From contig JAKLJX010000019.1 in NCBI GenBank assembly GCA_023150945.1, positions 60,634 through 124,633 on the forward strand: a DNA stretch of 64,000 bases. The letters run 5' to 3'. The stretch comes from a bacterium. GTDB taxonomy: Bacteria; Zhuqueibacterota; Zhuqueibacteria; Zhuqueibacterales; Zhuqueibacteraceae. Below are positions 17,263 through 27,066 of the stretch, piece after piece (position 1 is the first letter of the stretch; the number at the start of each line of letters is the position of its first letter). A model generated the notes under the pieces. It did no database searches, was not told the origin of the DNA, and was given only the letters and a program-made list of their open reading frames with translations. The position numbers and the translations under genes were made by a program.

Positions 17263-18423
17263 ATGGGCTTCATGACCGACGCAGTGCACGCCGGCCAGCA
17301 TCCGGAAGCAACCACCGGCGCGGTGATCGTGCCGATTTTTCAAACCGCTACTTACGCCCAAGAAGCGCCGGCGGTGCACAAGGGCTATGAATACGGCCGC
17401 ACCGGCAATCCCACCCGGCTGGCGCTGGAGAAGAATCTCGCGGCGCTGGAACGCGGCCAGTTTGCCTATGCTTTTTCTTCAGGCATGGCCGCCACCTCCA
17501 CGGTGACCAAGCTGCTCAAAACCGGCGATCACGTCGTCTGCACCGCCAACGTCTATGGCGGCACCGCACGCTACTTCCGGCAAGTGATGGCGGATTTCGG
17601 CCTGCAATTCGATTTTGTCGACACCTCCTCGCTCGAACAAGTCAAGCAAGTCTGGCGGCGCGAGACCAAGATGCTCTTCGTGGAATCGCCGACCAATCCG
17701 TTGCTCATCCTTTCCGACTTGCGCGCGCTGGCGGATTGGTGCCACGCACGCCAAGCCCTGCTCGTGGTTGACAATACTTTTCTCAGCCCCTATTTTCAGC
17801 GGCCACTGGAACTGGGCGCGGACATTGTCATTCACAGCACGACGAAATTCATCAATGGCCACAGTGATGTCATCGGCGGGGTGGTGGTGACCAACAACGC
17901 CGCGGCCGCCGAGCGTCTCGCCTTTCTGCAAAATGCGGTGGGCGCCGTGCCCAGCCCGTTCGATTGCTGGCTGATTCTGCGCTCGACCAAAACCCTGCCG
18001 CTGCGCATGCGCCAAAGCAACGCCAACGCCGTGGCTCTCGCTGACTTCCTGGCCGCCGATCGTCGCGTCGCGAAGGTTTACTATCCCGGCTTGGCCGCGC
18101 ATCCCCAGCATGAGCTGGCGAAACGGCAACAGCTCGATCCGTACGGCCAGCCCGGCTTTGGCGGCATGATCTCTTTCGAGCTTGCTGATTTCGACACCGC
18201 CAGGACGTTTCTCAAAGGCATCAAGCTGTTCACGCTCGCGGAAAGCCTGGGCGGCGTGGAGAGTTTGATCTGCCATCCCACTTCCATGACGCATGCCTCC
18301 GTACCGCCGGAGATGCGCCAGCGCATCGGTCTGCGCGACGGACTCGTGCGCCTCTCCGTCGGTGTCGAAGATGTCGAGGATTTGATCGCCGATTTGCAGC
18401 GCGGCTTGCAGCTCATTTCCTGA
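17263..18423 (+). CDS. Cystathionine gamma-synthase/lyase family PLP enzyme
   Basis: 386 residues, normal for the Cys/Met metabolism PLP family. The start is ATG 17263 (or 17272); the frame reads back through the tRNA-Leu gene, which cannot be coding. Family motifs: YEYGRTGNPTR near 42-52, the SSGMAA loop near 72-77, D170 in VVDNTFLSP, and the PLP lysine K195 in HSTTKFINGHSD. The C-terminal SLGGVESLICHP and SVGVEDVEDLI segments are also typical. These enzymes carry out gamma-replacement or elimination in methionine, cysteine and homocysteine metabolism. Synthase, lyase and sulfhydrylase cannot be told apart by eye, so no symbol is given. It follows the tRNA-Cys/Leu cluster. Confidence 0.9.
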   Translation: MGFMTDAVHAGQHPEATTGAVIVPIFQTATYAQEAPAVHKGYEYGRTGNPTRLALEKNLAALERGQFAYAFSSGMAATSTVTKLLKTGDHVVCTANVYGGTARYFRQVMADFGLQFDFVDTSSLEQVKQVWRRETKMLFVESPTNPLLILSDLRALADWCHARQALLVVDNTFLSPYFQRPLELGADIVIHSTTKFINGHSDVIGGVVVTNNAAAAERLAFLQNAVGAVPSPFDCWLILRSTKTLPLRMRQSNANAVALADFLAADRRVAKVYYPGLAAHPQHELAKRQQLDPYGQPGFGGMISFELADFDTARTFLKGIKLFTLAESLGGVESLICHPTSMTHASVPPEMRQRIGLRDGLVRLSVGVEDVEDLIADLQRGLQLIS

Positions 18424-18483
18424 CGGGCGCGCGGAAGAGCTGCGCCCGGCGCGGCCTGCTACCGCGCTCTCATTCCGATTTCG

Positions 18484-19458
18484 GTGAAGCTGAACACGCA
18501 CATGATTCCCGGCGGCGGTGCGCGGCTGGTGCGCCTGGCCTGCTGCTGGGCCACGACCGGCATTCTGCTCCTGGCGCCGCGGCTGCCCGCGCAAGAGTGG
18601 CAGTACCTCAACGCCGGCCGCTTCACGCTTGCCCACATTCCCGCGGAACGAAAACTCGCAACCGGCCTGCTGGCGGAACTCGAGCGCCAGCAGCAACAGC
18701 TCAGCGAGCGCCTGCAGTTTCGTCCCCGCCGCCTGCTCACCGTTTTCCTCTGCCCGAGCCAGTACAGTTTCGATTATCTCACCCGCAACCTCGTGCCGGA
18801 TTGGGGCGAGGCCGCCGCCGATGTGGGCCAGTGGCGCATGTTTCTCAAATCGCCGGTCGCCAACAACGGCCGCGCACTGCAGCCGGCAACGCTGCGGCAT
18901 GAGCTCGTACATTTGATGCTCGCCGAGATGGTGTTGCCGCACCGTGCCCCGCGCTGGTTCGATGAAGGCGCTGCCACCTGGCTTTCCGGCGAGACGCAGC
19001 ACATCTCACCCACGCTCATCTCCAGCGCCATGGCGACCCGCTCGCTGGTTTCGTTCGACGAGATCGAAGAGTTGCTCACTTTTCCCAATCCCCGCGCCGG
19101 GCTGGCCTACTCCGTCAGCTTTCACGCGGTGAATTATCTCATTCAGCAGCACGGCGAAGCGGCGCTCGGGCAATATGCCCGCAGCCTGGCCGCGCACGCC
19201 GATCCGCGCGCCGCGTTTCAGGCGGCATTCCAGAAGGATCTGTGGGATTTTGAAGCCGAATACTTCGACTATCTGCGCGCGAATTTTCGCTGGTATTTTT
19301 TGCTGGATGACAACGTGTTGTGGAGCGCCGCGATCCTGCTGCTGGTGGTGGCGGGCTTCATCGCCACGCGCCGCCGCATCAAACGCCGGCTGAAGGAACT
19401 GGAAGATGATGATCACAGTCCGCCTTGGCATGAGGCCGGCCCTGCCCCGCAACCCTGA
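18484..19458 (+). CDS. Membrane-anchored peptidase MA-like metalloprotease
   Basis: 324 residues from GTG 18484; ATG 18502 is an alternative that keeps the signal sequence (about 12-36). The zinc motif is HELVH (139-143) with the third ligand Glu161 in WFDEGAATWLSG, the gluzincin arrangement of the peptidase MA-like family. A membrane segment near the C-terminus (about 278-297, VLWSAAILLLVVAGFIA) is followed by a basic then acidic tail. The domain therefore faces the periplasm and is held in the inner membrane. The substrate is unknown. It lies 60 bp after the PLP enzyme on the same strand. Confidence 0.82.
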   Translation: MKLNTHMIPGGGARLVRLACCWATTGILLLAPRLPAQEWQYLNAGRFTLAHIPAERKLATGLLAELERQQQQLSERLQFRPRRLLTVFLCPSQYSFDYLTRNLVPDWGEAAADVGQWRMFLKSPVANNGRALQPATLRHELVHLMLAEMVLPHRAPRWFDEGAATWLSGETQHISPTLISSAMATRSLVSFDEIEELLTFPNPRAGLAYSVSFHAVNYLIQQHGEAALGQYARSLAAHADPRAAFQAAFQKDLWDFEAEYFDYLRANFRWYFLLDDNVLWSAAILLLVVAGFIATRRRIKRRLKELEDDDHSPPWHEAGPAPQP

Positions 19459-19973
19459 GGCGACGCCAGCAGGCGCAAACTAAACATGACTTCAGTCATG
19501 TCTTGAATGAAGATAACAGATAATCAAGAACGCTTTGCGAGCCTTTGCGGCTTGGCGTCTCTGTACGAATTCTTCGAGAGAATGTCGTGACGATTTTGAG
19601 TTGGAAAATTCATCCCGCAACGCGAACAATCTGCAGCTCGAAGACAATCGCCAACTGATCGAAACCACCCAGCCGATGGAGGAGATTTGTATCAGTTGGG
19701 TTGTTTCGATCAATTGGAAATCCTGCTTTGCCTTTGATGCAACGATTTCACCGCGAAGGAGCCAGCTTCTCTTCTTTTTTCAAGCGAGCGCAGTTTCAGG
19801 CATTCTCTTGCTTCGCTTTCTTCCTTGCCGGACAGGCACCGATAAGGTGATTGCCGGACTGCTGCTTGCATTTTAGCCGCCTGCTTGATACCTTGAGCCG
19901 GTCTTACGATTGCCCAACGGCCCGTCCAATTCTGGCGAGCCGGTGAGAACTTTTGCTGAACACGGGAGGATGG
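19459..19973. other. Intergenic region with a long inverted repeat
   Basis: 515 bp before glgA. It contains a 21-bp inverted repeat (19651-19717) and, near 19527-19560, a degenerate CTTTGCG/CTTGGCG repeat similar to the one at the right end of the window. Frames here lack start signals, so no gene is called. Confidence 0.5.
19651..19717. repeat. 21-bp near-perfect inverted repeat
   Basis: The arms at 19651-19671 and 19697-19717 share 19 of 21 paired positions (CCAA.TGATCGAAAC.ACCCA) around a 25-nt loop. There is no T-tract. It could be a processed RNA stem or the remains of a small mobile element. Confidence 0.75.
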
Positions 19974-21428
19974 ATGCGTATCGCATTTGCGACCAGTGAA
20001 TGTGTGCCCTATGTGAAAACCGGCGGCTTGGCCGACGTCAGTGGTGCCCTGCCGCGCGCGCTGGCCGAAGCCGGTATGGAAGTCAAGGTCTTCCTGCCGT
20101 TGTATGATTCCATTCGCGTGCTCGATCATGATCTCATCTTTGCTGAGGAACTGCGCGATCTCCCCCTGCAAATCGGCAACCTCAATCTCACTTTCAATAC
20201 CTGGTACAAAAGGACGCCCGGCCTCAGTCTGGAACACTATTTCATCGGCTGCCCGCATTATTTCCATCGCGGACGCATCTACACTTCGGACTATGATGAA
20301 GACGCACGCTTCATCTTGCTGCAACAGGCCATCATCAACATCTTGCAGCGCTATCACTGGGCACCGGAGGTGTTGCACGCCAACGATTGGCAAACGGCGC
20401 TGCTGCCGGTTTATTTGAAAGACAAATACTACTGGGACCGGCTGTTTGACCGCACCGCCAGCGTGCTCTCGATTCACAATCTCGGCTATCAGGGCCGCTT
20501 CGGCCGCGAAAGCGTCGATGCCGCCGGCCTGTCCTACGGCAAATACTACCCCGGCGGGCCTTATGAATTCCATAACTCGTTTTCATTCCTAAAAACCGGC
20601 ATTCTCCACGCCGACATCATCACCACGGTGAGCGAAACCTACGCCCAGGAAATCCAAACGCCGACCTACGGCGAAGGCCTGCAGGATATCTTGGCGATGC
20701 GGCGCGCGGACCTCTACGGCATTCTGAATGGCATCGCCACCAGCGACTGGAATCCGCGCGTCGACAAACACATTTCCCACCACTATGATTTCGACTCGTT
20801 CGAGACCAAAGTGCTGAACAAGAAAGCGCTGCTGGGGCGCTTCGGCCTGCCCTTCGATCCCGAAGTGCCGGTGATCGGCCTGATCTCGCGCTTGACTCCG
20901 CAAAAAGGATTGGAGCTGCTGCCGGCCGCGTTCTCCGATCTCATGCAAATGCCGATTCAGATCATCGTGCTGGGCGATGGCGAGCGGAAATACGAGGAGT
21001 TCTTGCAGTGGGCGGTCAGTGCCTATCCGGAAAAGGTGGGCGTGTATCTCGGCTTCAACAACGAATTAGCGCATGGGATCACCGCCGGCAGCGACATGTT
21101 CCTGATGCCCTCGCGCTATGAGCCGTGCGGTTTGAATCAGATGTACAGCCTGAATTACGGCACCGTGCCGATCGTGCGCCGCACCGGCGGCCTGGCCGAC
21201 ACGGTGCACGATTATCACGAATTCAACGGCGAGGGCAACGGCTTTTCGTTTCGTGATTTCACCCCGCACGCGCTGTTCACCAGCGTGCAGCGCGCCCTCA
21301 GCCTGTTTCAGCAAAAGACCATCTGGCGTGAAATTGTCCGCCGCGGCATGCTGGAAGATTTTTCCTGGCAGCACTCGGCGCAGAAGTATCTGGAAGTTTA
21401 CCGCCGCGCGGCCGCCCGCAAGCAGTGA
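19974..21428 (+). CDS. glgA: Glycogen synthase GlgA (GT5)
   Basis: 484 residues, the standard length. It transfers glucose from ADP-glucose to the growing alpha-1,4-glucan. N-terminal K15-TGGLADV binds the nucleotide sugar; LHANDWQTALLPVYL, GLISRLTPQKG and the C-terminal SRYEPCGLNQMYSLNYGTVPIVRRTGGL motif are all typical of GT5. The start at 19974 follows GGAGG at 19965-19969; a TTG at 19953 is also possible. No other glycogen gene is nearby. Confidence 0.95.
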   Translation: MRIAFATSECVPYVKTGGLADVSGALPRALAEAGMEVKVFLPLYDSIRVLDHDLIFAEELRDLPLQIGNLNLTFNTWYKRTPGLSLEHYFIGCPHYFHRGRIYTSDYDEDARFILLQQAIINILQRYHWAPEVLHANDWQTALLPVYLKDKYYWDRLFDRTASVLSIHNLGYQGRFGRESVDAAGLSYGKYYPGGPYEFHNSFSFLKTGILHADIITTVSETYAQEIQTPTYGEGLQDILAMRRADLYGILNGIATSDWNPRVDKHISHHYDFDSFETKVLNKKALLGRFGLPFDPEVPVIGLISRLTPQKGLELLPAAFSDLMQMPIQIIVLGDGERKYEEFLQWAVSAYPEKVGVYLGFNNELAHGITAGSDMFLMPSRYEPCGLNQMYSLNYGTVPIVRRTGGLADTVHDYHEFNGEGNGFSFRDFTPHALFTSVQRALSLFQQKTIWREIVRRGMLEDFSWQHSAQKYLEVYRRAAARKQ

Positions 21429-21508
21429 TCACGCCTGTCGTGCGGGCGCGCGCGTGGGCAGGCGCCTGCGCAACCAGAAGCGCGCCTGCCCGCCCGGCGT
21501 CCGTTCCC

Positions 21509-23665
21509 TCACTTGCCCGCCATCGTCATTCCAAACGTTTTGAACAAGAAGGCATAAAGATCGGCGGATTCCTCGATCATTTTGGTCGTGGGCTTGCCGC
21601 CGCCGTGGCCGGCTTTGGTTTCGATGCGAATCAAAATCGGATGCGGGCCGGCTTGCGCCGCTTGCAGGGTGGCGGCGAATTTCTTGGCATGCGCCGGCAC
21701 CACGCGATCGTCGGTGTCCGCGGTGGTGATCAGCGTGGGCGGATAGGCCACGCCCGGCTGCACGCGATGCAACGGCGAATAGGCGTAGAGAAATTTGAAG
21801 TCTTCCGGTTTGTCGGGGTCGCCGTAATCCGAAATCCAATAACGCCCCACCGTGAATTTGTGATAACGCAGCATGTCGATCACCGGCACCTGGCAGAGGG
21901 CCGCGCCGAAAAGCTCCGGCCGTTGCACCAGGCACGCCGCCACCAACAGACCGCCGTTGCTGCCGCCGCTGATCGCCAGCTTGCGCGGATTGGTGTAGCC
22001 GTTGGCGCACAACCACTCCGCTGCCGCGATGAAATCATCGAACACGTTTTGTTTGCGCGCCAGCGTTCCGGCTTGATGCCATTCTTCGCCGTACTCCCCG
22101 CCGCCGCGCAAATTGGGAACCGCCAACACGCCGCCGTTTTCCAGCCACAACGCGTTGCTCACCGAGAACCAGGGCGTCAGACTCACGTTGAAACCGCCAT
22201 AGCCGTACAGCAACACCGGATTCTCGCCGTTGCGCGCCAGCCCGCGTTTGTGCGTGAGGAACATCGGCACGCGCGTGCCGTCTTGGGAAGTGTAGAAGAT
22301 CTGCTGCGTCTCGTAGGGCGTGGGATCGAACTTGATCGCCGCGCCGCGGAATTCCGCCATGCGATCGGTGGTGAAATCATAGCGGTAGATCGTGGCCGGA
22401 AAGAGAAACGAGGTGAACTGGAGGAACATTTCGCTATCCTGGCGCCGGCCCGAGAGCCCGGAGATCGAACCAATGGTTGGCAGCGGCAGCTCGCGCACGA
22501 AACCGCCGTCGCGGCCGTACACTTTCAACACATGATGGGCATCGCGCATGTAGGCCACCACGAACTGGTTGTTGACCATGGTGGCGAAGGAAATAACCTC
22601 CGGCTGCTCGGGTATGATTTCCCGCCAGTGTTCGCGCGCCGGCTGCTCGAGGTCGATTGCGATGACGCGGCCGCGCGGCGCCTGCAAGTCAGTCTGAAAG
22701 TAGAAGATCGTGCCATCATTGTCGATGGGCGTGTAGCTGGCGTCGGCTTCTTCCAGCAGGCGGACGAACGGGCCATCGCTGTCGACCGCGCGATAGTAAA
22801 TGCGATTTTTGGGATCGGTGCCGTGATAGACGTAGAGCACGAGATATTTGCCGTCGTCGGTGATGAACGGGATGAAGCCCAGCTCTTTGAAGTCCGGTCG
22901 CTCGAACACCAATTGATCTTGCGTTTGCGGCGTGCCCAGGCGATGGTAGTAGACGCGATTGAAATTGTTCTCGTCTGCTTTTGCCACCGTGCCCGGTTCC
23001 GGAAAGCGGTTGTAGTAGAATCCCTGCTGATCATGGCGCCAGGCGATGCCGGCAAACCGGCACCATTTCAGCGTTTCCTCGAAATCCGCGCCGGTGTCGA
23101 CATTGCGAATCTTGATCTCCTGCCAGTCGCTGCCGCGGCTGGAGAGGCCGTAGGCCAGCAGCCTGCCGTCCTTGCTGTAGGCCTGGTTGGTCAACGCCAC
23201 CGTGCCGTCGGCGCTGAGTTGATTGGGATCGAGCACGACCCGGGCCGCGCCGTCGAGTTCCTCCTGCAGGTAAAGCACGGCCTGGTTTTGCAGGCCGTCA
23301 TTCTTGGTGTAGAAGTAGCGGCCGCCTTCGCGCACCGGCACGGAATAGCGGGGGTAATTCCACAGCGCGGTGAGGCGTTGCTTGATCGCCGCCCGGCTGC
23401 TGATTTTTTCCAGGTAGCTGAAGGTCAGCTGGTTTTGCGCCGCCACCCAGGCCTGGGTATCTTCGGCGTCGGCGTCTTCGAGCCAGCGATACGGATCAGC
23501 GACGCGCACGCCGTGATAATCGTCGATCACTTCGGCCTTTTTGCTGTGCGGGTATTGCAGCGGCTGTGCCGGCAACGCCAGCACCGAACCCAGCAGCATC
23601 ATCATGCTCCTTGCACAAACACCGGTCCACGACTTTTTGATCTTGGCAACGGCTTCCGTGTACAC
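21509..23665 (-). CDS. Prolyl oligopeptidase family serine peptidase (S9A), exported
   Basis: 718 residues. GTG 23665 is chosen because GGAGG lies seven bases before it and it gives a complete signal peptide (basic AKIKKSW, then MMMLLGSVLALPAQ); ATG 23605 is the fallback. An N-terminal beta-propeller (about 60-430, beginning DDYHGVRVADPYRWLED) is followed by an alpha/beta hydrolase. The catalytic residues are Ser569 (GGSNGG), Asp652 (TADTDDRV) and His687 (KAGHGGG). These enzymes cleave short peptides after proline. The signal sequence predicts a periplasmic location. Its 5' end lies within 20 bp of the 3' end of the kinase gene on the same strand, so the two are probably cotranscribed. Confidence 0.93.
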   Translation of the reverse strand: MYTEAVAKIKKSWTGVCARSMMMLLGSVLALPAQPLQYPHSKKAEVIDDYHGVRVADPYRWLEDADAEDTQAWVAAQNQLTFSYLEKISSRAAIKQRLTALWNYPRYSVPVREGGRYFYTKNDGLQNQAVLYLQEELDGAARVVLDPNQLSADGTVALTNQAYSKDGRLLAYGLSSRGSDWQEIKIRNVDTGADFEETLKWCRFAGIAWRHDQQGFYYNRFPEPGTVAKADENNFNRVYYHRLGTPQTQDQLVFERPDFKELGFIPFITDDGKYLVLYVYHGTDPKNRIYYRAVDSDGPFVRLLEEADASYTPIDNDGTIFYFQTDLQAPRGRVIAIDLEQPAREHWREIIPEQPEVISFATMVNNQFVVAYMRDAHHVLKVYGRDGGFVRELPLPTIGSISGLSGRRQDSEMFLQFTSFLFPATIYRYDFTTDRMAEFRGAAIKFDPTPYETQQIFYTSQDGTRVPMFLTHKRGLARNGENPVLLYGYGGFNVSLTPWFSVSNALWLENGGVLAVPNLRGGGEYGEEWHQAGTLARKQNVFDDFIAAAEWLCANGYTNPRKLAISGGSNGGLLVAACLVQRPELFGAALCQVPVIDMLRYHKFTVGRYWISDYGDPDKPEDFKFLYAYSPLHRVQPGVAYPPTLITTADTDDRVVPAHAKKFAATLQAAQAGPHPILIRIETKAGHGGGKPTTKMIEESADLYAFLFKTFGMTMAGK

Positions 23666-23681
23666 GAGTGGCCCTCCTTTC

Positions 23682-25304
23682 TTAGAACATGTTGATCGCG
23701 AGGCGCCGCGTTTCACCGGCGCGCAGCACGATCATCTCGGTTTTTTCCCCGAGTTGGGGATGCACGAACTTCAACTCACAAGCGCCGGGCAGGAGCAGCA
23801 GCGTTTGTTCGCCGGCATGCGGCTCGCGGCGCCGGCCATTTACGTAAACCTCCGCCCACGGGTTGATTTGCAGCTCGAGTTGCGCGACGTGATCCCAGAG
23901 CGAAAAGAACAGCGTGTCCGGCGAATGGGCAGAGAGTTCCAGCAGCAAACTCACCGGCGGGAAATTCGGGTTCTTGAGCACGAGCGCGTGCTTGCCGGCA
24001 GGAAGAGAAACCGGTGCCGACAGCGGCGTCATGCCGAGCGAATCGCCCGCAACAAAAACATAGGCCCAGGGATTGCTTTGAATGGACAAGGTGCGCAGCG
24101 GCGGTATTGCCGCGCTGTCAACGGCATTCTCGTGAGGCAGCGGCGGCAACGCCGGTTCCGTTTTTCCTGCCGGTGCTTTCTCTTGCTGCCCCAACTGTGG
24201 CTTTGCCTGCGTCAGACCGGATGAATCCGCCGAGGGCATTGCAGTGTTGGGAGGCTCCGTTCGCTCTTGCGCTGCCTCAGGTTTCATCGCATTCAGTCCC
24301 CAATGAGCCAGCAGCGCCGTGAGCGCCAAGCCCGCGGCCGCGGCCAGCAGTGACCGCCATTTGCGGGACTTGGGCGGTTGCGCGGCTTGCTGCTCAAGCG
24401 GTTCGGCGCGTACGAAGGCGGGCGTGGCCGCCAAAGGCCAATTCTCCGGCGCAGCCAGATACTCCTGCAACCGCCGGCGCTGCGTCTCCGGGGTGCCGAG
24501 TACGAAATGCTGCGCCAGCCAGATCCGCGCCGGTTCCGCGCCGGCCAGGCGGGCAGCGGGTTTCTTGGCCAGCAAGCGTTCGAACAACGCGTCGAGCACG
24601 GCCGGCGCGTGCGGACTCACGGTGGTGATGGGCAGCGGCGCGACGCGCACGATGGCGTTCATTTCGCCGCCGGCGGTGGCGGATTGAAACGGCCGGCCAC
24701 CGGCAATCATCTCATAAAGCAGAATGCCCAACGCAAAGAGATCCGCGGCGGGCGTGGCGTTTTCGCCGAGAATGATTTCCGGCGCGAGATAGCCGGGCGA
24801 GCCGGTCAGCCCGCTGCCGGCGGGGCGCGCGGCATTCGAAGTGGCGAGATCGAAATCACACAGCTTGACGCTGCCGTCGTGGCCGAGCAGGATGTTTTCG
24901 GGTTTGAGATCGCGATGGATGAAATTGCGGCGGTGAATCTCCGCGACGCCGGCGAGCACCGCGTCGAACAGGGTGAGGGCAATCGCGACCGGCAGTTTGC
25001 CGGCCTGCGGAGCCTGCTGCAGCAGGCTCCGCAGGGTTTGGCCTTCGATGAATTCCAGCGTGAGGTAGCGCAGGCCCTCGGCCACGCCGTAATCGATAAG
25101 CTTGACGAGATTGGGGTGGGTGATGCCGGCGTAGATCGCGGCTTCCTGCGCGAAGCGCGCGGCGGCCTCGGGCGCGTTGCCGTTGACGGTGAAGGTTTTG
25201 ACCAGCACCAGTTGCCCGGTGCGGCGGTCCAGCCCGCGATAAGTCGCGCCGGTTTCACTGCGCTTGATTTCGGCGAAGAGCTGGAGGTTGCCGAGGGTTT
25301 TCAT
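23682..25304 (-). CDS. Ser/Thr protein kinase with one membrane segment and two PEGA-like domains
   Basis: 540 residues from ATG 25304; the frame extends to 25436 without a better start. The kinase domain spans about 8-270: Lys36 in LVLVKTF, Glu54, HRDLKPEN with Asp132, DFD at 150-152 and GYLAPEI. The glycine loop is degenerate (IKRSETGATYRG) and DFG has become DFD, both unusual. A membrane segment lies near 325-345 (SLLAAAAGLALTALLAHWG), then a Pro/Glu-rich linker and two PEGA-like beta domains (LSIQSNPWAYVFVAGDSLG and LQINPWAEVYVNGRRRE). The sensor part is thus periplasmic. It lies downstream of a sigma-54 activator on the same strand. Confidence 0.88.
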   Translation of the reverse strand: MKTLGNLQLFAEIKRSETGATYRGLDRRTGQLVLVKTFTVNGNAPEAAARFAQEAAIYAGITHPNLVKLIDYGVAEGLRYLTLEFIEGQTLRSLLQQAPQAGKLPVAIALTLFDAVLAGVAEIHRRNFIHRDLKPENILLGHDGSVKLCDFDLATSNAARPAGSGLTGSPGYLAPEIILGENATPAADLFALGILLYEMIAGGRPFQSATAGGEMNAIVRVAPLPITTVSPHAPAVLDALFERLLAKKPAARLAGAEPARIWLAQHFVLGTPETQRRRLQEYLAAPENWPLAATPAFVRAEPLEQQAAQPPKSRKWRSLLAAAAGLALTALLAHWGLNAMKPEAAQERTEPPNTAMPSADSSGLTQAKPQLGQQEKAPAGKTEPALPPLPHENAVDSAAIPPLRTLSIQSNPWAYVFVAGDSLGMTPLSAPVSLPAGKHALVLKNPNFPPVSLLLELSAHSPDTLFFSLWDHVAQLELQINPWAEVYVNGRRREPHAGEQTLLLLPGACELKFVHPQLGEKTEMIVLRAGETRRLAINMF

Positions 25305-25457
25305 ATTGGCCAGATCTTGGTGCGCTCGTGCATTCTGGTGTACACGGTTTGCAGTTTGCGATGAAGCCGGCCGGCCAGCCGTCGCCACGGGAATGCGACA
25401 AGGCTGTGTCTCGTCTCCCCCCAGGAGAATCGCCACGAAAACGACGTGAAAGTTCCG

Positions 25458-25550
25458 ACCTCGGCTGAGCCGCGGTTTCTAAAACTTCGAGTGTCGCAAA
25501 AACGCTGGGGATTTTGCTGCAACGGCCAAGCCGCTGTAGGAACATTTTCT
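25458..25550. repeat. Dispersed 93-bp repeat, copy A
   Basis: It aligns without gaps to 32103-32195 (73 of 93 identical by hand count). It begins with the hairpin CCTCGGC-TGA-GCCGCGG and ends GGAACATTTTCT. It lies between the kinase and the sigma-54 activator genes. Confidence 0.85.
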
Positions 25551-25581
25551 AAGTTGGCCACGATTTTGGACAGACCCCGGA

Positions 25582-27066
25582 CTATGCGCCCTGCCACTCC
25601 TTGAGCCGGTAATGCAACCACCGCCGCGAAACCCCGAGCGCTTTGGCCGCTTCAGTGACATTGCCCTGGTGCTGGTGCAGCACGCGTTCGACGATGCGGC
25701 GCTCGTGATCGCGCAGCGATTGCAGCTCCGTGGTTTCGGAATAAGACGGCGCCTCGAGCCGTAAATCCGCGGGCGTGAGATAGCCGCCTTTGGCGAGCAA
25801 CACCGCCCGCTCGATGGTGTTGCTCAGCTCGCGCACATTGCCGGGCCAGTCGTGGCTGAGCAGCGCGGTGAGCGCCTCCGGCGCGAAGCCGGCAATCGGG
25901 CGTTTGGACTTGGAAGCGGCGCGGTCGAGAAAATGCTGCGCCAGCAGAACAATGTCATGACCGCGATGGCGCAAAGCCGGCATTTGAATGGTGATGACGT
26001 TCAGGCGATAGTATAGATCTTCGCGGAAACGCCCGGCCTTCACCTCGCCGGCGAGATCCTTGTTGGTGGCGGCCAGCACGCGCACTTCGATCTTGCGCAC
26101 TCTGGTTTCGCCGATGCGGCGCACTTCTTGTTCCTGCAGTACGCGCAGCAGCGCGGTTTGAATCTTGGGGGAGATGTCGCCGATCTCGTCGAGAAAAATC
26201 GTGCCGCCATCAGCTTCTTCGAACAACCCCTTTTTTTCATGCGAGGCGCCGGTGAACGAGCCTTGCTTGTGGCCGAACAGCTCGCTCTCCAGCAGACTCT
26301 CGGGTAGCGCGCCGCAAAACAGTGCAATGAACGGCTTGTCTTTCAAGCGGCTGTTGTAATGCAAGGCGCGCGCGATCAATTCTTTCCCCGTGCCGCTTTC
26401 GCCGAGGATAAGCACGGTGGCGGTGGTATCCATCACGCTGCGCACGGTGTCCAGCACGCTGCTCATGGCCGGGCTTTGGCCGATGATGCCGGTGAATTCG
26501 CTGGCCTCGGCCATGGCCTGGCGCAGCCGCCGGTTTTCGCTGCGCAGTTGATCATACATCTGCGCGTTTTCGATGGCGATGGCGGCCTGATGGGCAAAGG
26601 CGTTGAGAAACGGCTCCATTTCCGGACGGAACTTGCCGCGCGTTTCCGTGCTGTCGATGTAGATCGCGCCCAGCCGCCGCGTTTTCACGCGCAACGGCAG
26701 ACAGGCAGCGGCCACGATTTTCTGATCGAAGATGCTCTCGGAGGAGCGGAAGCGCGCGTCGTCGGCGGGATTGTAGGTGATCAAGGTCCCGCCGCCGGCC
26801 ATTGCCGCTTCCACAATGCTGCGCGAGAACGGCGCCACGGCATTGAGCGCATTGGGCGCGAGATTGTGTGCCACCCGCACCTGCAATTCCGCCGGGTCAT
26901 CCTTTTCCGACATCAGAATGAAGCCGCGCTGGGCGTTCACCGTCTGCAGCGCGATCGCCAAAATGCGCTGCAGCAGCTCATCAATGTCATAAATGGTGTT
27001 GATGCTTTCGCTGATCTGCGAGAGCGCGAGCAAAGGATCGGAGAATTCCGCAATGGGTTCGGACAT
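25582..27066 (-). CDS. GAF-domain sigma-54-dependent transcriptional activator
   Basis: 494 residues from ATG 27066; the frame opens upstream. A GAF domain (about 12-170) precedes an AAA+ domain (about 195-430) with Walker A GESGTGKE (222-229), GSFTGA (269-274) and Walker [13 protein letters not shown] Fis-type helix-turn-helix is at the C-terminus ([21 protein letters not shown]). It would remodel sigma-54 holoenzyme in response to a small ligand bound by GAF. The loop reads GSFTGA instead of the commoner GAFTGA. No response-regulator receiver domain is present. The neighbouring PEGA kinase could be a functional partner. Confidence 0.93.
   Translation of the reverse strand: MSEPIAEFSDPLLALSQISESINTIYDIDELLQRILAIALQTVNAQRGFILMSEKDDPAELQVRVAHNLAPNALNAVAPFSRSIVEAAMAGGGTLITYNPADDARFRSSESIFDQKIVAAACLPLRVKTRRLGAIYIDSTETRGKFRPEMEPFLNAFAHQAAIAIENAQMYDQLRSENRRLRQAMAEASEFTGIIGQSPAMSSVLDTVRSVMDTTATVLILGESGTGKELIARALHYNSRLKDKPFIALFCGALPESLLESELFGHKQGSFTGASHEKKGLFEEADGGTIFLDEIGDISPKIQTALLRVLQEQEVRRIGETRVRKIEVRVLAATNKDLAGEVKAGRFREDLYYRLNVITIQMPALRHRGHDIVLLAQHFLDRAASKSKRPIAGFAPEALTALLSHDWPGNVRELSNTIERAVLLAKGGYLTPADLRLEAPSYSETTELQSLRDHERRIVERVLHQHQGNVTEAAKALGVSRRWLHYRLKEWQGA

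Noticed and set aside
21425..23695. A 756-codon open frame on the plus strand
   Set aside because: Antisense to prolyl oligopeptidase, whose full set of catalytic motifs proves the minus-strand frame.
25458..25550. A small protein encoded in the 93-bp repeat (reverse strand, beginning MF-QR-GRC)
   Set aside because: Two copies share this short frame, but residue identity is lower than base identity, which argues against selection for protein.
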